From NCBI GenBank assembly GCA_027061805.1, contig JAMOWA010000026.1, positions 1 to 50,930 of the forward strand: a stretch of 50,930 nt of DNA, written 5' to 3'. The notes under the pieces were generated by a model. That model was not told the DNA's origin. It saw only the letters and a list, made by a program, of their open reading frames with translations, and made no database searches. Numbering within the stretch: the stretch's first letter is position 1; each line of letters begins with the position of its first letter. Source of the stretch: Thermoanaerobaculia bacterium. GTDB taxonomy: Bacteria > Acidobacteriota > Thermoanaerobaculia > Thermoanaerobaculales > Sulfomarinibacteraceae. The position numbers and the translations under genes were made by a program. This document shows, one piece after another, positions 18,491 to 27,617 of the stretch.

Positions 18491-19435
18491 ATGGACACGA
18501 TGCTCGACCACGAACGAACGCTCCCATCCATCTGGGCCGTCGGCGGCGGCAAGGGCGGTGTGGGCAAGTCCGTCATCGCCACGAACCTGGCCGTGGCGCT
18601 GGCCCGGAACGGCCTCCGGACCGCACTCGTGGACACCGACTTCGGCGGGGGCAACCTCCACACGCTGCTGGGTGTCCGGGCACCCCGGTGGACCCTCGGC
18701 GACTTCCTGGCCAGGAACGTGGAGAACCTCAGCGACACCATGGGAACCACGGACGTGGAGAACCTCTTTCTGGTCAGCGGGGCCCGGACCGTCCTGGACG
18801 CCGCCAACCTGAAGCATTCCCAGAAGCAGAAGGTCCTCCGCCACATCCGGAGGCTCCCCACGGAGGTGGTGCTCCTCGACCTCGGCGCGGGCTCGAGCTT
18901 CAACGTCCTGGACTTCTTCGTGGCGGCCGACCTCGGGCTCATGGTCTCCGTTCCGGAGCACACCTCGGTGGAGAACGCCTACCACTTTCTCAAGGCGGCC
19001 TACTACCGGCGGCTCGGCCGGTCGCCCCACACCAGCCCGTACCGGGATCTCTTCTCCGAGCTCCTCAGGAACCGCACGGCGCACGGCATCCGGACCCCGA
19101 GGGACCTGGTCCGCGTGGCTGCGGACCGCTCCCCCGAGGTGCGGGACGCGGTGCAGGCCGGTCTCGCGGGCTTCCGACCCGTCATCGTCGTCAACCAGAC
19201 CGAGCTGCCCTCGGACCGCGAGCTTCCCGAGCAGATGGCCGGGGCCATCCGTGAGTACTTCGGTATCGACGTGACGGCCTCGGTCTCCATCCCCGCCGAC
19301 CGGCTCCTGGTCCGCTCCGTCCGGAGCCGGAGCCCCGCCGTGGAGCTCTTTCCCGGGGCACCGTTCTCCCAGGCCGTGGGCACACTTGCCTCCACACTGA
19401 TCCGGCTCCGGGAGGCCAGCCGTGCCGGTGCCTGA
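18491..19435 (+). CDS. MinD/ParA-family ATPase (FlhG-like)
   Basis: 314-aa cytoplasmic/membrane-peripheral P-loop ATPase. It shows the deviant Walker A GGKGGVGKS (about 19-27), the switch segment LVDTDFGGGNLHTLLG and the Walker B-like VVLLDLGAGSSFNVLDFF. It resembles FlhG/MinD-type positioning ATPases and lacks an adjacent minC, flhF or par partner. The next gene overlaps it by 14 nt and encodes an HTH protein, a likely partner. With MglA just upstream, a role in polarity or machinery placement is plausible but is inference. An alternative start is ATG 18500. Confidence 0.82.
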   Translation: MDTMLDHERTLPSIWAVGGGKGGVGKSVIATNLAVALARNGLRTALVDTDFGGGNLHTLLGVRAPRWTLGDFLARNVENLSDTMGTTDVENLFLVSGARTVLDAANLKHSQKQKVLRHIRRLPTEVVLLDLGAGSSFNVLDFFVAADLGLMVSVPEHTSVENAYHFLKAAYYRRLGRSPHTSPYRDLFSELLRNRTAHGIRTPRDLVRVAADRSPEVRDAVQAGLAGFRPVIVVNQTELPSDRELPEQMAGAIREYFGIDVTASVSIPADRLLVRSVRSRSPAVELFPGAPFSQAVGTLASTLIRLREASRAGA

Positions 19436-19952
19436 CCCCGACGATCTCGCCACCCTCGGCCTCGCCCCGGGAGCGACGCTGGGTGACGTCCACAGGGCGT
19501 GGGAACGGATTCTCCGGACCTGGAGCCCGGACTCCCTGGCCACCTACGGTCTCCTGGAGGAGGAGGAGCGCTCCGAGATCCTGGAGCGGCTCACCGCGGC
19601 TCACCGGAGAGTCCTGGCGGCCTTCGGCACCACGCCCACCGAGCCCGCCGCGGAGCCGTGGGAACCGGGAGACGGCCTCCACATCGTCCTGGAGCCCGAC
19701 AGCGACCACGAGCCCGGCCCGTTTCTCAGGCACCTCCGCACCTCCAGGGGCCTCGAGCTCCGGGCCATCGAGAAGATCACCCGCATCCGTCCCGCACTCC
19801 TGGCGGCCCTCGAGGAGGGCGACGCCTCCCGGCTCCCGGAACCGGTCTTCGTGCGGGGATTCGTCATCGCGTACGCCCAGGCCCTGGGGCTCCCCGACCC
19901 GGAGGACCTCGCCCGCACCTACCTGGAGTGGCTCGAGACGCGCTCCGGGTGA
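19422..19952 (+). CDS. Helix-turn-helix protein with RodZ-type HTH and J-like N-terminus
   Basis: 176-aa protein. Residues about 5-68 form a helical segment resembling a degenerate J-domain (LGDVHRAWERILRTWSPDSL). Residues about 100-172 form a HTH of the RodZ/HTH_25 type (FLRHLRTSRGLELRAIEKIT, LEEGDASRLPEPVFVRGFVI, YAQALGLPDPEDLARTYLEWL in shorter parts). In RodZ this domain binds MreB. Here there is no transmembrane segment, so it could be a cytoplasmic adaptor or a DNA binder. Start GTG 19422 has GGGAGG 7 nt upstream and overlaps the MinD-like gene, suggesting coupled translation. Confidence 0.65.
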   Translation: MPVPDPDDLATLGLAPGATLGDVHRAWERILRTWSPDSLATYGLLEEEERSEILERLTAAHRRVLAAFGTTPTEPAAEPWEPGDGLHIVLEPDSDHEPGPFLRHLRTSRGLELRAIEKITRIRPALLAALEEGDASRLPEPVFVRGFVIAYAQALGLPDPEDLARTYLEWLETRSG

Positions 19953-19997
19953 CCTCCGGTCCTCCCCACAACCGGCGGCATCCCCGGGCCCCGGAGG
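19953..19997. other. Inverted repeat between convergent genes
   Basis: CCTCCGG (19953-19959) and CCGGAGG (19991-19997) flank a GC-rich spacer in the short gap between the converging HTH and SUMF1-domain genes. No U-tract is present, so its role as a bidirectional terminator is only possible. Confidence 0.25.
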
Positions 19998-20000
19998 GAT

Positions 20001-22415
20001 CTACTGTGAAGCCGCGCAGCGGAACCCGGTGGTCCGGGACCAGCTGTCCGGCGACCGGTGGCTGCGAACGGAGACGCGGAGCTTGGGGGGAAAGTCCATC
20101 CACGAGCCCCCGCGCAGGACCCGCTGGGGCTCTCCGGCGCTGCCCTCGACCTGGTTCCAGGCCCGGCCGTCCGTGGGGGCCCCGTGATAGCTGGAGTGGT
20201 AGGCGTCCTCCACCCACTCCCGCGCGTTGCCGATCATGTCGAAGATTCCCCAGCGGTTCGCCGCGAAGCTTCCCACCGGCGAGGGGCCCGACCAGGTATC
20301 GAGTCCCCTGGTTCCGAAACCGTTGGCCACGCTCTCCTGCCACTGGTCGCCCCACGGGTACCGCGTGGAGCTCCCCGCCCGGGCCGCGTACTCCCACTCC
20401 GCCTCGGTGGGGAGCCGCTTGCCCGCCCACCTGGCGTAGTCCCTGGCCTGGAACCAGTCGACCCACAGGACCGGGAAGCTCCCGAGTGCGGGATCGTCGT
20501 AGAGCGCCGTCTTGTGGGGAGGGCTGCACGCACCGGCCTCCACGCATCGCCGGTACTGGTCGTTGGTGACCTCGGTCCGGTCCATCCAGAAACCGCGGAG
20601 CGTCACGGTGTGGGCGGGCTGCTCGTCCGACGAGGCCTGGTCGTCCCCCCGCCCCCGCCCCATGAGGTACCTGCCGGAGGGCACCCACACCATCTCCCGG
20701 CCGTCCCCCTTCCAGGTCCTCCGGGTTCCCGGCTCGGGAATCGCCTCCCGCGCCAGGCGCTTCAGCGTCTCGTCGTCAGGGGTCAGCCTGAGCGCCAGCC
20801 GGTAGCACTCGGATGCACCACCCACATCCCCCAGGCGCTGGCGCCTGATCCCTGCCTTCTCGAGAGCGCCGGCGATCCTGGTGCTGGTCCGGGTCAGCCG
20901 CTCGCGCAGCTCCGGGCTCCCGGAGATGGACGTGCGGTAGCGTTCCAGCGAGGTGGCCAGATGTCCGAGGTCCCCTTCCACCGCATCCCGTTCGAGCAAC
21001 CGTTCGAGATCGTCGAGGAAACCCCGGGCCACCGGGTCGTCCGGGTCGCGCCGGAGCAGCATGACCGCCCTGGGCAACGCCTCCCAGGGATGCCCCTCCA
21101 CCACGAGCCACGTGAGGATCCGGCGGTCCAGGTACCGCCGGTCGGCGGTGTCGAGATCCGCCGCCTCCAGCTCCCTGCCCGGCGCGAACCGGAGGGGGAA
21201 TGCGGCCGAGGCCATGGCCAGGAGCATCCCGTCGTCCACCCGGGATCCGGAACCGGTCACGCACCGGAAGCCGAGATCGTCGGCGCGGTAACTCGGATCG
21301 TGCTTCCACCTCGAGGAGACGCGGGCCATCTCGATCTTCCGTCGCCACGAGCCGCCCCGGAGCACCCTCTCCCGGCCTCCCTCGACCCATGCCGAGCCGT
21401 CCTTCGGCCCCGCCACCAGCACCTCGTGGTAGGTGTCCTCGCACCACTCCCACACGTTTCCCGCCATGTCGTACAGGCCCCAGCCGGTCCAGGCGAAGGA
21501 GGCCACCGGAGCGACCTCCAGAAAGATGTCGTCCCCCACCGTGCCCCGGACGTTGGCGCGTTCCCTCATGCGGTAGTTCCCCCAGGGGAACCGCCAGTCG
21601 GTGCGCTTGCCGCGGGCCGCGCGCTCCCATTCGGCCTCCGAGGGAAGTCTCCGGCCCGCCCAGATGGCGTAGTCGACCGCCTGGAACCAGGTCACGCCGG
21701 CCACCGGCTCCTTCGCCCGCTCGGGGTCGTCGAAGCCCAGCACGTCCTCGGGGGGGCCGCAGGCCCCTGCCTCCACGCAGAGCCTGTAGCGTTCGTTGGT
21801 GACCTCCGTCCGTTCGACCCAGAAGCCCGGCACGGTCACCCAGCGCAGGTACTTCTCGTCCGGCTGGCAGTCACCGTCCTTGCGTGTGCAGCCCATGAGG
21901 ATCCGGAACTCCGGGAGCCAGGCCAGCTCCGCACCGTCCACCGGGGAAACCCAGATCTGCCCGGGCTTCGGGTTCGAGGGCGGCAGGAGGAGGCTCCTGA
22001 GGCGCTCCAGGGCCCCCGGGTCCGGCCCGATCTCGCCGGCCAGCGTCCAGGCCATGCCGGCCGCGGCCGTGTCCAGTGCCCGCACCGAGTCGCCGAAGTT
22101 CACCAGCGCCGCGGCCAGCCGGAGGTGGAAGCGTTCCAGCCTCTCCGTCATGGACCCGAGGGGATCCACCAGCTCGTCGTAGGCCCCCACCAGGGCCTTG
22201 ACCGCGGCCAGGTGACCGCCTCGCGCCTCCTCGAGGCAGGAGCGCTCCGCATCCCTGAGGACCGCGAGCGCTGCCGGGTCCGACGGGTCCTCCTGGAGCC
22301 GCGAGACCGCTCCGGGGAGACGGCTCCACGGGCCTGCCACCGCCACTCCTCCCGAGACGAGCCCGAGGGCCACGACCAGGGAGATGGCCATACCACGGGG
22401 GGTGAGACTGTTCAT
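20001..22415 (-). CDS. Exported protein with two sulfatase-modifying factor (SUMF1/FGE-like) domains
   Basis: 804-aa protein with an N-terminal signal peptide or anchor (AISLVVALGLVSGGVAVAG), a helical region (about 30-150), a first FGE-like domain (about 150-388), a helical TPR-like linker (about 400-560), and a second FGE-like domain (about 570-804). Both domains show the family marks: FW-x-R-TEVTN, RLP[ST]EAEWE, PWG, a G-x-x-DM-x-GN-x-x-EW motif, RVLRGGSW and a final GFRC. The paired Cys of true formylglycine-generating enzymes are not evident. Relatives therefore range from formylglycine-generating enzymes to non-catalytic binding or kinase-linked proteins. No sulfatase gene lies in the window. 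Start ATG 22415 was chosen because it leads directly into the signal peptide. Confidence 0.78.
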   Translation of the reverse strand: MNSLTPRGMAISLVVALGLVSGGVAVAGPWSRLPGAVSRLQEDPSDPAALAVLRDAERSCLEEARGGHLAAVKALVGAYDELVDPLGSMTERLERFHLRLAAALVNFGDSVRALDTAAAGMAWTLAGEIGPDPGALERLRSLLLPPSNPKPGQIWVSPVDGAELAWLPEFRILMGCTRKDGDCQPDEKYLRWVTVPGFWVERTEVTNERYRLCVEAGACGPPEDVLGFDDPERAKEPVAGVTWFQAVDYAIWAGRRLPSEAEWERAARGKRTDWRFPWGNYRMRERANVRGTVGDDIFLEVAPVASFAWTGWGLYDMAGNVWEWCEDTYHEVLVAGPKDGSAWVEGGRERVLRGGSWRRKIEMARVSSRWKHDPSYRADDLGFRCVTGSGSRVDDGMLLAMASAAFPLRFAPGRELEAADLDTADRRYLDRRILTWLVVEGHPWEALPRAVMLLRRDPDDPVARGFLDDLERLLERDAVEGDLGHLATSLERYRTSISGSPELRERLTRTSTRIAGALEKAGIRRQRLGDVGGASECYRLALRLTPDDETLKRLAREAIPEPGTRRTWKGDGREMVWVPSGRYLMGRGRGDDQASSDEQPAHTVTLRGFWMDRTEVTNDQYRRCVEAGACSPPHKTALYDDPALGSFPVLWVDWFQARDYARWAGKRLPTEAEWEYAARAGSSTRYPWGDQWQESVANGFGTRGLDTWSGPSPVGSFAANRWGIFDMIGNAREWVEDAYHSSYHGAPTDGRAWNQVEGSAGEPQRVLRGGSWMDFPPKLRVSVRSHRSPDSWSRTTGFRCAASQ

Positions 22416-22487
22416 GCGCCATCTGGATTGTACCGTCTCCCGGGGTCCGGGCAGAAGCGGTCCGCAAACCCGCGGTACACTGCGTGC

Positions 22488-23135
22488 GTGAGCGACACCG
22501 ACCCCGAACGGGCCTACTACAGGGCCGTGGAGGATCTCTTCGCACAGCTGCGGGGTACCGTCCACGTCCTGTCCCCGAAGGACTTCCAGCTGCTCCGGAG
22601 GTGGTGGCGGGAGGGGGTGCCCCTGGCCGCCGTCACCGCAGGGATCGTCGAGACCTTCTCGAAGAAGCAGGAACGGGGCGACCCCGACCCCGTGGTGAGC
22701 CTGAGCTACTGCCGGCACGCCGTGAAGCGCCACGCCGGGCGGATCGCCGCGAGCTCCGTGGGTGGCGGAACACCGTCGCAGCCGGCGGGATCCGCCGACC
22801 AGGACCTCGCCCTGCTGGACGAGGCGCTGGGCCGGGCCGAGGGCCTCAACCGGGACACGCGTCCCGAGGTCGCCCGGGTCCTCGCCTCCTTCCGGGCCCG
22901 CCTCGCCCTCCTCGCCGGGGGTGACCAGGTGTCGGTGGAGACCGGCCTGTTCGCCCTGGAGGAGTCCCTCCTCGAGGCGTGCTGGAACGCCCTCGGCGAG
23001 GACGAGCGAGACCTCGTCGATGCCGCCGCACGGAGGGCCTCGGGGTGCGACGACACAACCTCACGGAGCTACCTGGCCCACCGCGACCGCGAGCTCCGGC
23101 GCCTGCTGGGCCTGCCCCGCCTGGAGCTGGCGTGA
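22488..23135 (+). CDS. Conserved-looking hypothetical protein, first gene of the comEC-miaA-hfq chain
   Basis: 215-aa soluble, mostly helical protein that I do not recognise. It contains a basic amphipathic stretch (DFQLLRRWWREGVPLAAVTA) that could be a HTH-like or helical bundle fold, a low-complexity hinge (GGGTPSQPAGSADQD) and a helical C-terminus with many Arg and Glu. Start GTG 22488 follows the divergent gap to the SUMF1-domain gene. Its stop overlaps the next start (GTGA), so it is coupled to the RNA methyltransferase gene. Confidence 0.65.
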   Translation: MSDTDPERAYYRAVEDLFAQLRGTVHVLSPKDFQLLRRWWREGVPLAAVTAGIVETFSKKQERGDPDPVVSLSYCRHAVKRHAGRIAASSVGGGTPSQPAGSADQDLALLDEALGRAEGLNRDTRPEVARVLASFRARLALLAGGDQVSVETGLFALEESLLEACWNALGEDERDLVDAAARRASGCDDTTSRSYLAHRDRELRRLLGLPRLELA

Positions 23136-24412
23136 CGGCCGGTCCCGCTCCGGTCCGCCTCACCTGCCACGACATGGGTGGCGGCGGGTGGGCCGTCGCC
23201 CACCAGGGGGGGCGGACGTGGATGGTCCGCGGCGCCCTGCCGGGGGAGACCGTCCTTGCGGCGCCGGTCTTCGAGCGGGCGGGCGTGATCCACGGGCGGG
23301 CCGTGGAGCTCGTGGAGCGACCCCATCCCGCCCGTCTCAGCGAGCCCTGTCCCCACGCCGGCGCCTGTGGAGGGTGCGACTGGAGCCACGTGGACCCCGA
23401 GGCGGGGGCCGGGCTCAAGGCCCGGGCCGCCGCAGGCGCGGCACGGTTCCGGCCCGAACTCGCCGAGGCGCTGGACGCGGCGCCCGTGAAGACCTCGGAG
23501 CTGGCCTACCGGCTCCGGACCCGGCTCCACTGGGATCCTGCGGGGGGCCGGCTGGGCTTCTTCCGGCCCCACTCCTGGGACGTGGTGCCCATCCCCTCGT
23601 GCGGGATCGTCTCCCCGGCCCTGGCCTCCTGCCTTCCGCGGCTCGAGGCCGCCCTGGCCGGCAGCTGCCCCGAGCGGGCCGACGTGGAGTGGTTGGAGGA
23701 CCTCGATGGGTCCACGGCCGTGGCCGCGCTCCGGCCCGCGCGCGGTGGTCCTCCGGGCGTGGAGCCAGGCTGGATTCCGCCGGAGGAGTCCGTGGATGCC
23801 CCCCTGTCGGGCTTCCACGTCCTCGACCGCAGGGGTGCCGTGGAGCCCGTGTGGGGCGTCACCGGGGTCACCATGGAGCTGCCGGTCCGGCTGGATGTCC
23901 CGGTGGGCGCCTTCTTCCAGGTCAACCGCCACCTGGTGCCCTGGCTGTTCCACCGGGTGGTGGAGCTGGCCGGCCCGGATCCCCTGCCCACCTGGGACCT
24001 CCACGCCGGCGTGGGGTTCCTCGGGGCGGCGGCCCTCACGGCCTCCGGGCGCTCACTGACCCTCGTGGAGCCCTTCCGGCCCGCCGCCAGGGCCGCCGCC
24101 ACCAACCTCCCGGAGGCCCGCGTGGCCGTGGGGCGGACGGCCGAGGCGTGGCTCGCCCGGCACCCCCGCCTCCCGGAGGAGGCCCTGGTGCTCACCGACC
24201 CGCCCCGGGCCGGCCTCTCCCCCGCCCTCCGGAAGCGGCTTGCGGGCTGGCACCCCCGGCGCATCCTGATGCTGGCCTGCGACCCCGGCACCTGGGCCCG
24301 CGACACGGCCTTCCTGCTGGACCGCGGCCACGCGCTGGCCCACCTGGAGCTGGTGGACCTGTTCCCCTGGACCCACCACGTGGAGATCCTCGCCGTGCTG
24401 GAGGCCGCGTGA
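23132..24412 (+). CDS. RNA (uracil-5-)-methyltransferase, TrmA/RlmD family
   Basis: 426-aa SAM-dependent enzyme that methylates C5 of a uridine in RNA (RlmC/RlmD/TrmA class). The N-terminus has a TRAM-like segment (about 1-55). A 4Fe-4S ligand set follows: CPHAGACGGC (C-x5-C-x2-C) and a later Cys in PIPSCGIV. The C-terminal methyltransferase domain includes VGAFFQVN, DLHAGVGFLG (SAM motif, usually DLYCGVG), TDPPRAG, LACDPGTWARD with the catalytic Cys (usually SCNP), and HHVEILAVL with the catalytic Glu. The exact target cannot be told from sequence. It overlaps both neighbours by 4 nt. Confidence 0.88.
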   Translation: MTAGPAPVRLTCHDMGGGGWAVAHQGGRTWMVRGALPGETVLAAPVFERAGVIHGRAVELVERPHPARLSEPCPHAGACGGCDWSHVDPEAGAGLKARAAAGAARFRPELAEALDAAPVKTSELAYRLRTRLHWDPAGGRLGFFRPHSWDVVPIPSCGIVSPALASCLPRLEAALAGSCPERADVEWLEDLDGSTAVAALRPARGGPPGVEPGWIPPEESVDAPLSGFHVLDRRGAVEPVWGVTGVTMELPVRLDVPVGAFFQVNRHLVPWLFHRVVELAGPDPLPTWDLHAGVGFLGAAALTASGRSLTLVEPFRPAARAAATNLPEARVAVGRTAEAWLARHPRLPEEALVLTDPPRAGLSPALRKRLAGWHPRRILMLACDPGTWARDTAFLLDRGHALAHLELVDLFPWTHHVEILAVLEAA

Positions 24413-26673
24413 GCTCCGGCACGGCGCGGGCCCTGGATCCACTTCTCGCCCTCTCGGGGGGCGTGGTGACCGCCGCGATCCTCGGCCGGTTCGTGACGTG
24501 GACGGGACCGGGATGGATCCGGATCGCGCTGCTGGCCGCGGGCGTCACGGCCGGCATCCTGGCGGTGAGATGCCACCCGGGGCGGCGGGCCGTCGCGCTC
24601 TGGCTCCTGGCCGGCCTCGCCCTGGGCGGCGGCCGGAGCCTGGGGGCCCGGACGGACGAGCTGGCCCTGGGCCGGCGCCTGGACTCCGCGGCGGACACGG
24701 TCGTCCGGATCCGGGCCACCGTCCGGCAGGGCTGGCTCCCCACACGGTGGGGCCGGAGGACCACCGTACGAATCCACGACGCCACGCAGCGGGGAGAGCG
24801 TCTGGGCCTGCCGCGGTCCATGGGCCTCGAGGTCCGCCACACGGACGCTGCAACGGAGCTGCCCGGGCCGGGCGCGCGGATCGCGGCCCTGGCCTCGATC
24901 CGGGGCCCGGACCACCGCCCCTTCCTGGTGGTGGCGTCCCCACGGATCCTCGATCAGGTCCGCGCGCCCTCCGGCATCCCGCGGCTCCGGGAGGAGGTGG
25001 CGAGGGCCCTGCTCCGCGCCGCCGGCACCGACCCGGCACGCATCCGGGCGGCCGAGCTGGCCGCCGTGCTCTCCGTGGGCCGGAAGGACCTCATGCCCCG
25101 CGGCCTGCGGGAGACCTGGCGACGGTCCGGCCTGGCCCATGTCCTGGCTGTGAGCGGGCTCCACGTGGGCCTCGTGGCCGGCATGGTCTGGCTTGCGGTC
25201 ATCGCCGCGGGCGCCTCCCCGAACCGGGCGAGGCTGGCGGTCCTCGTGACCGTGCCGGCCTACGCCATGATGGCCGGCGCCTCGCCCTCGGCGCTCCGGG
25301 CCGCGGGCATGGTGGTGATCTACGTGGGGGCCCGTCTCCTGGGGAGGGCGCTGCTCCCCATGGGGGCGGTGCTCCTGACGGCCACGGTCATGCTCCTGAT
25401 CCGGCCCGCGCTCGTGGCCGATGCGGGATTCCAGCTGACCGTGGGCATCACGGCCGCCCTCGTGCGGTGGGTGCCCCCACTGAGCGAGGCCCTGCCCCTG
25501 CCCCGCATGCTGGCAGGGGCCGTGACGGTGCCCGTTGTGGCACAGCTCGCGGCCGCTCCACTGGTGGCGTGGCACTTCCGGACCCTCCTGCCGGGGGCGG
25601 TCCTGACCAACCTGATGGTGCCGTTCCTGCTGGCACCCATGCTGGTGGCGGCCCTGGGGGCCGCAGCCGGGGCCGTGGTCTGGCCGCCCCTGGCCATACC
25701 CCAGCTCACCGTGCTGGGACGGGTCGCCTCCCTGGTGCTCGCCACCGGAGCCCCGGCGCGGGATCACCTGCGGGTGGCTCCACCGGTTCCCCTTCCGCTG
25801 GTCGCGCTGCTGGCCCTCGCGGGGGCCCTGGGCCTCACCTACCGCCGCCTCGCGGGCAGGGCCGCTGCAGTGTGGAGCGCGACCGTCATCCTGGGCGGGC
25901 TGTGGTGGATGGCCGGGCCCTCCTCCGGGCTCCGTGGCCCCATGCTGCTCCCGGTCCGGGTCGGGCTGGCCGCCGTCCTCCCGGCGCCCCACGGACCCCT
26001 TCTGGTGGATGGTGGCCGCTCGCCCGGGGAGGGCGCCGCCCTCCTGGCCGCCACCGGGATCCGGCACCTGGGCGCGGTGGTGGCCACCCACGCCGACGAG
26101 GACCACGTGTCCGGGCTCCCCGCCGTGGTGGAGGCCTTCCGGCCGGGGGTCCTCGCGCTCCCCCGCGACATGTTCGCCGATCCGGACGCGGTGCCCGTCC
26201 TGCGGGCGGCCCGCCGGTCGGGCGCCCGCACCGTGGTGCTGACGGCCGGTCTCGTGACCCGGGTGGCCGGAGACCGCCTCGAGACCCTCTGGCCCCCGGC
26301 CGACCCGGGCCCGCTGGATGGCAACGACCGCTCCCTCGTGGCCAGGGTGACGGTCCCCGGAGGCAGGGTCCTGCTCACCTCGGACGTCTCCACCGCCGTG
26401 GAGCACCGCCTCCTGGCCGCGCCGGGCCTCCTGGCATCCGACGTGCTGGTGGTGGGCCACCACGGCAGCCGCCGGTCGACCTCCCGGGCATTCCTGGCCG
26501 CGGTGGCGCCCCGCGTGGCCCTCGTCCCCGCAGGCCCCGGCAACACGCACCATCACCCCCACCCCGCCACCCTGCGGCGGCTGGAGGCGGCGGGAGTCCC
26601 GTGGCGGGCACCCATCGTCCACGGCCCGTGCGGGGCGGAGCGGTGGGGGAACCGGTGGAGGCCGTTCCCGTGA
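24409..26673 (+). CDS. comEC: ComEC/Rec2-type DNA uptake channel protein
   Basis: 754-aa polytopic membrane protein that moves single-stranded DNA across the inner membrane in natural transformation. It has N-terminal helices, a DUF4131-like domain (about 30-190), and the competence domain with HVLAVSGLHVGLVAGMVW and many helices (about 210-520). A C-terminal metallo-beta-lactamase domain (about 535-754) has THADEDHVSGL (metal-binding HxxxDH), LLTSDVS and VVGHHGSRRSTS. Length is typical. No comEA, comF or pil genes are visible in this window. Confidence 0.93.
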   Translation: MSSGTARALDPLLALSGGVVTAAILGRFVTWTGPGWIRIALLAAGVTAGILAVRCHPGRRAVALWLLAGLALGGGRSLGARTDELALGRRLDSAADTVVRIRATVRQGWLPTRWGRRTTVRIHDATQRGERLGLPRSMGLEVRHTDAATELPGPGARIAALASIRGPDHRPFLVVASPRILDQVRAPSGIPRLREEVARALLRAAGTDPARIRAAELAAVLSVGRKDLMPRGLRETWRRSGLAHVLAVSGLHVGLVAGMVWLAVIAAGASPNRARLAVLVTVPAYAMMAGASPSALRAAGMVVIYVGARLLGRALLPMGAVLLTATVMLLIRPALVADAGFQLTVGITAALVRWVPPLSEALPLPRMLAGAVTVPVVAQLAAAPLVAWHFRTLLPGAVLTNLMVPFLLAPMLVAALGAAAGAVVWPPLAIPQLTVLGRVASLVLATGAPARDHLRVAPPVPLPLVALLALAGALGLTYRRLAGRAAAVWSATVILGGLWWMAGPSSGLRGPMLLPVRVGLAAVLPAPHGPLLVDGGRSPGEGAALLAATGIRHLGAVVATHADEDHVSGLPAVVEAFRPGVLALPRDMFADPDAVPVLRAARRSGARTVVLTAGLVTRVAGDRLETLWPPADPGPLDGNDRSLVARVTVPGGRVLLTSDVSTAVEHRLLAAPGLLASDVLVVGHHGSRRSTSRAFLAAVAPRVALVPAGPGNTHHHPHPATLRRLEAAGVPWRAPIVHGPCGAERWGNRWRPFP

Positions 26674-27617
26674 CCGCGCCGCCGCTCCTCGTGGTGGCGG
26701 GCCCCACCGCCTCGGGCAAGTCCGCGCTGGGGCTCGAGGTGGCGGAGAGGCTGGGGGGCGAGATCGTCTCCGCGGACGCCTTCGCCGTCTACCGGGGCCT
26801 CGACATCGGGACGGACAAGCCCGGGCCCGAGGCCCGGCGCCGGATCCCCCACCACCTGGTGGACGTGTGCGATCCCGGAGAGAGATTCTCCGCGGGCCGG
26901 TTCGCCAGGGCCGCGAGGGAGGCCATCCGCGACATCGTGGAGCGGGGCAGGGTCCCCGTGGTGGTGGGGGGCACCCATTTCTACATCCGCGCGCTCATCC
27001 TCGGACTCTTCCCCCAACCCCCCACGGACCAGGAGGTCAGGCTCCGGCTGGAGCAGGCGTGGGAGGCCGACCCGGCGGGACTCTTCGAACGGCTGGCCTC
27101 GGTGGACCCCGAGCTGGCCCGCCGCGTGGGCCCCGGGGACCGCCAGCGGATCCTCCGCGGGCTCGAGGTGTTCGAGGTGTCCGGGAGCCCCCTCACGGAG
27201 CACTGGAAACGGCACCGGCGCGAGCCCCTCTACCGCGCCCTCATCGCCGTTCCGGAGCGGGAGCGGGAGGAGCTCTATGCTAGAATCGAGGCGCGCGTGG
27301 AAGTCATGTTCTCTTCGGGTCTGGTGGCCGAGGTTCGCCGGTTGCTGGCCTCCGGTGTTGCGCCGAACGTCCATGCATTCAAGGCGATCGGGTACCGGGA
27401 GGTGCTGGCATACCTGGGGGGTGACATGGACCTCGACATGGCAGTGGAGGCGACGAGACGGTCCAGCCGGCACCTGGCCAGACGTCAGCTGTCGTGGTTG
27501 CGGCACGCCGACGAAGGGCATGTGGTGCGGGTTCCTCCGCCGGAGCGCGGTGGGGCGGAGGTGATCGTGGACCGGTGGAGTCACGAGTTCGAGGAAGGAG
27601 AGGGTGGAGCGCGATGA
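26670..27617 (+). CDS. miaA: tRNA dimethylallyltransferase MiaA
   Basis: 315-aa enzyme that prenylates A37 of tRNAs reading UNN codons. P-loop GPTASGKS at about 11-18; then VSADAFAVYRGLDIGTDKP, RIPHHLVDV, VVVGGTHFYIRAL and a C-terminal RRSSRHLARRQLSWLR typical of the family. The segment usually reading DSxQVYRG is DAFAVYRG here, losing the Gln that contacts tRNA in known enzymes. Start GTG 26670 gives a GTGA overlap with comEC; upstream in-frame GTGs (26643, 26655) are less likely. The order miaA-hfq is widespread. Confidence 0.93.
   Translation: MTAPPLLVVAGPTASGKSALGLEVAERLGGEIVSADAFAVYRGLDIGTDKPGPEARRRIPHHLVDVCDPGERFSAGRFARAAREAIRDIVERGRVPVVVGGTHFYIRALILGLFPQPPTDQEVRLRLEQAWEADPAGLFERLASVDPELARRVGPGDRQRILRGLEVFEVSGSPLTEHWKRHRREPLYRALIAVPEREREELYARIEARVEVMFSSGLVAEVRRLLASGVAPNVHAFKAIGYREVLAYLGGDMDLDMAVEATRRSSRHLARRQLSWLRHADEGHVVRVPPPERGGAEVIVDRWSHEFEEGEGGAR

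Noticed and set aside
20058-23135. A 1025-codon plus-strand open frame over the SUMF1-domain gene
   Set aside because: Its first ~800 codons are the antisense shadow of the minus-strand gene and lack family motifs; only the last 215 codons from GTG 22488 are coding.
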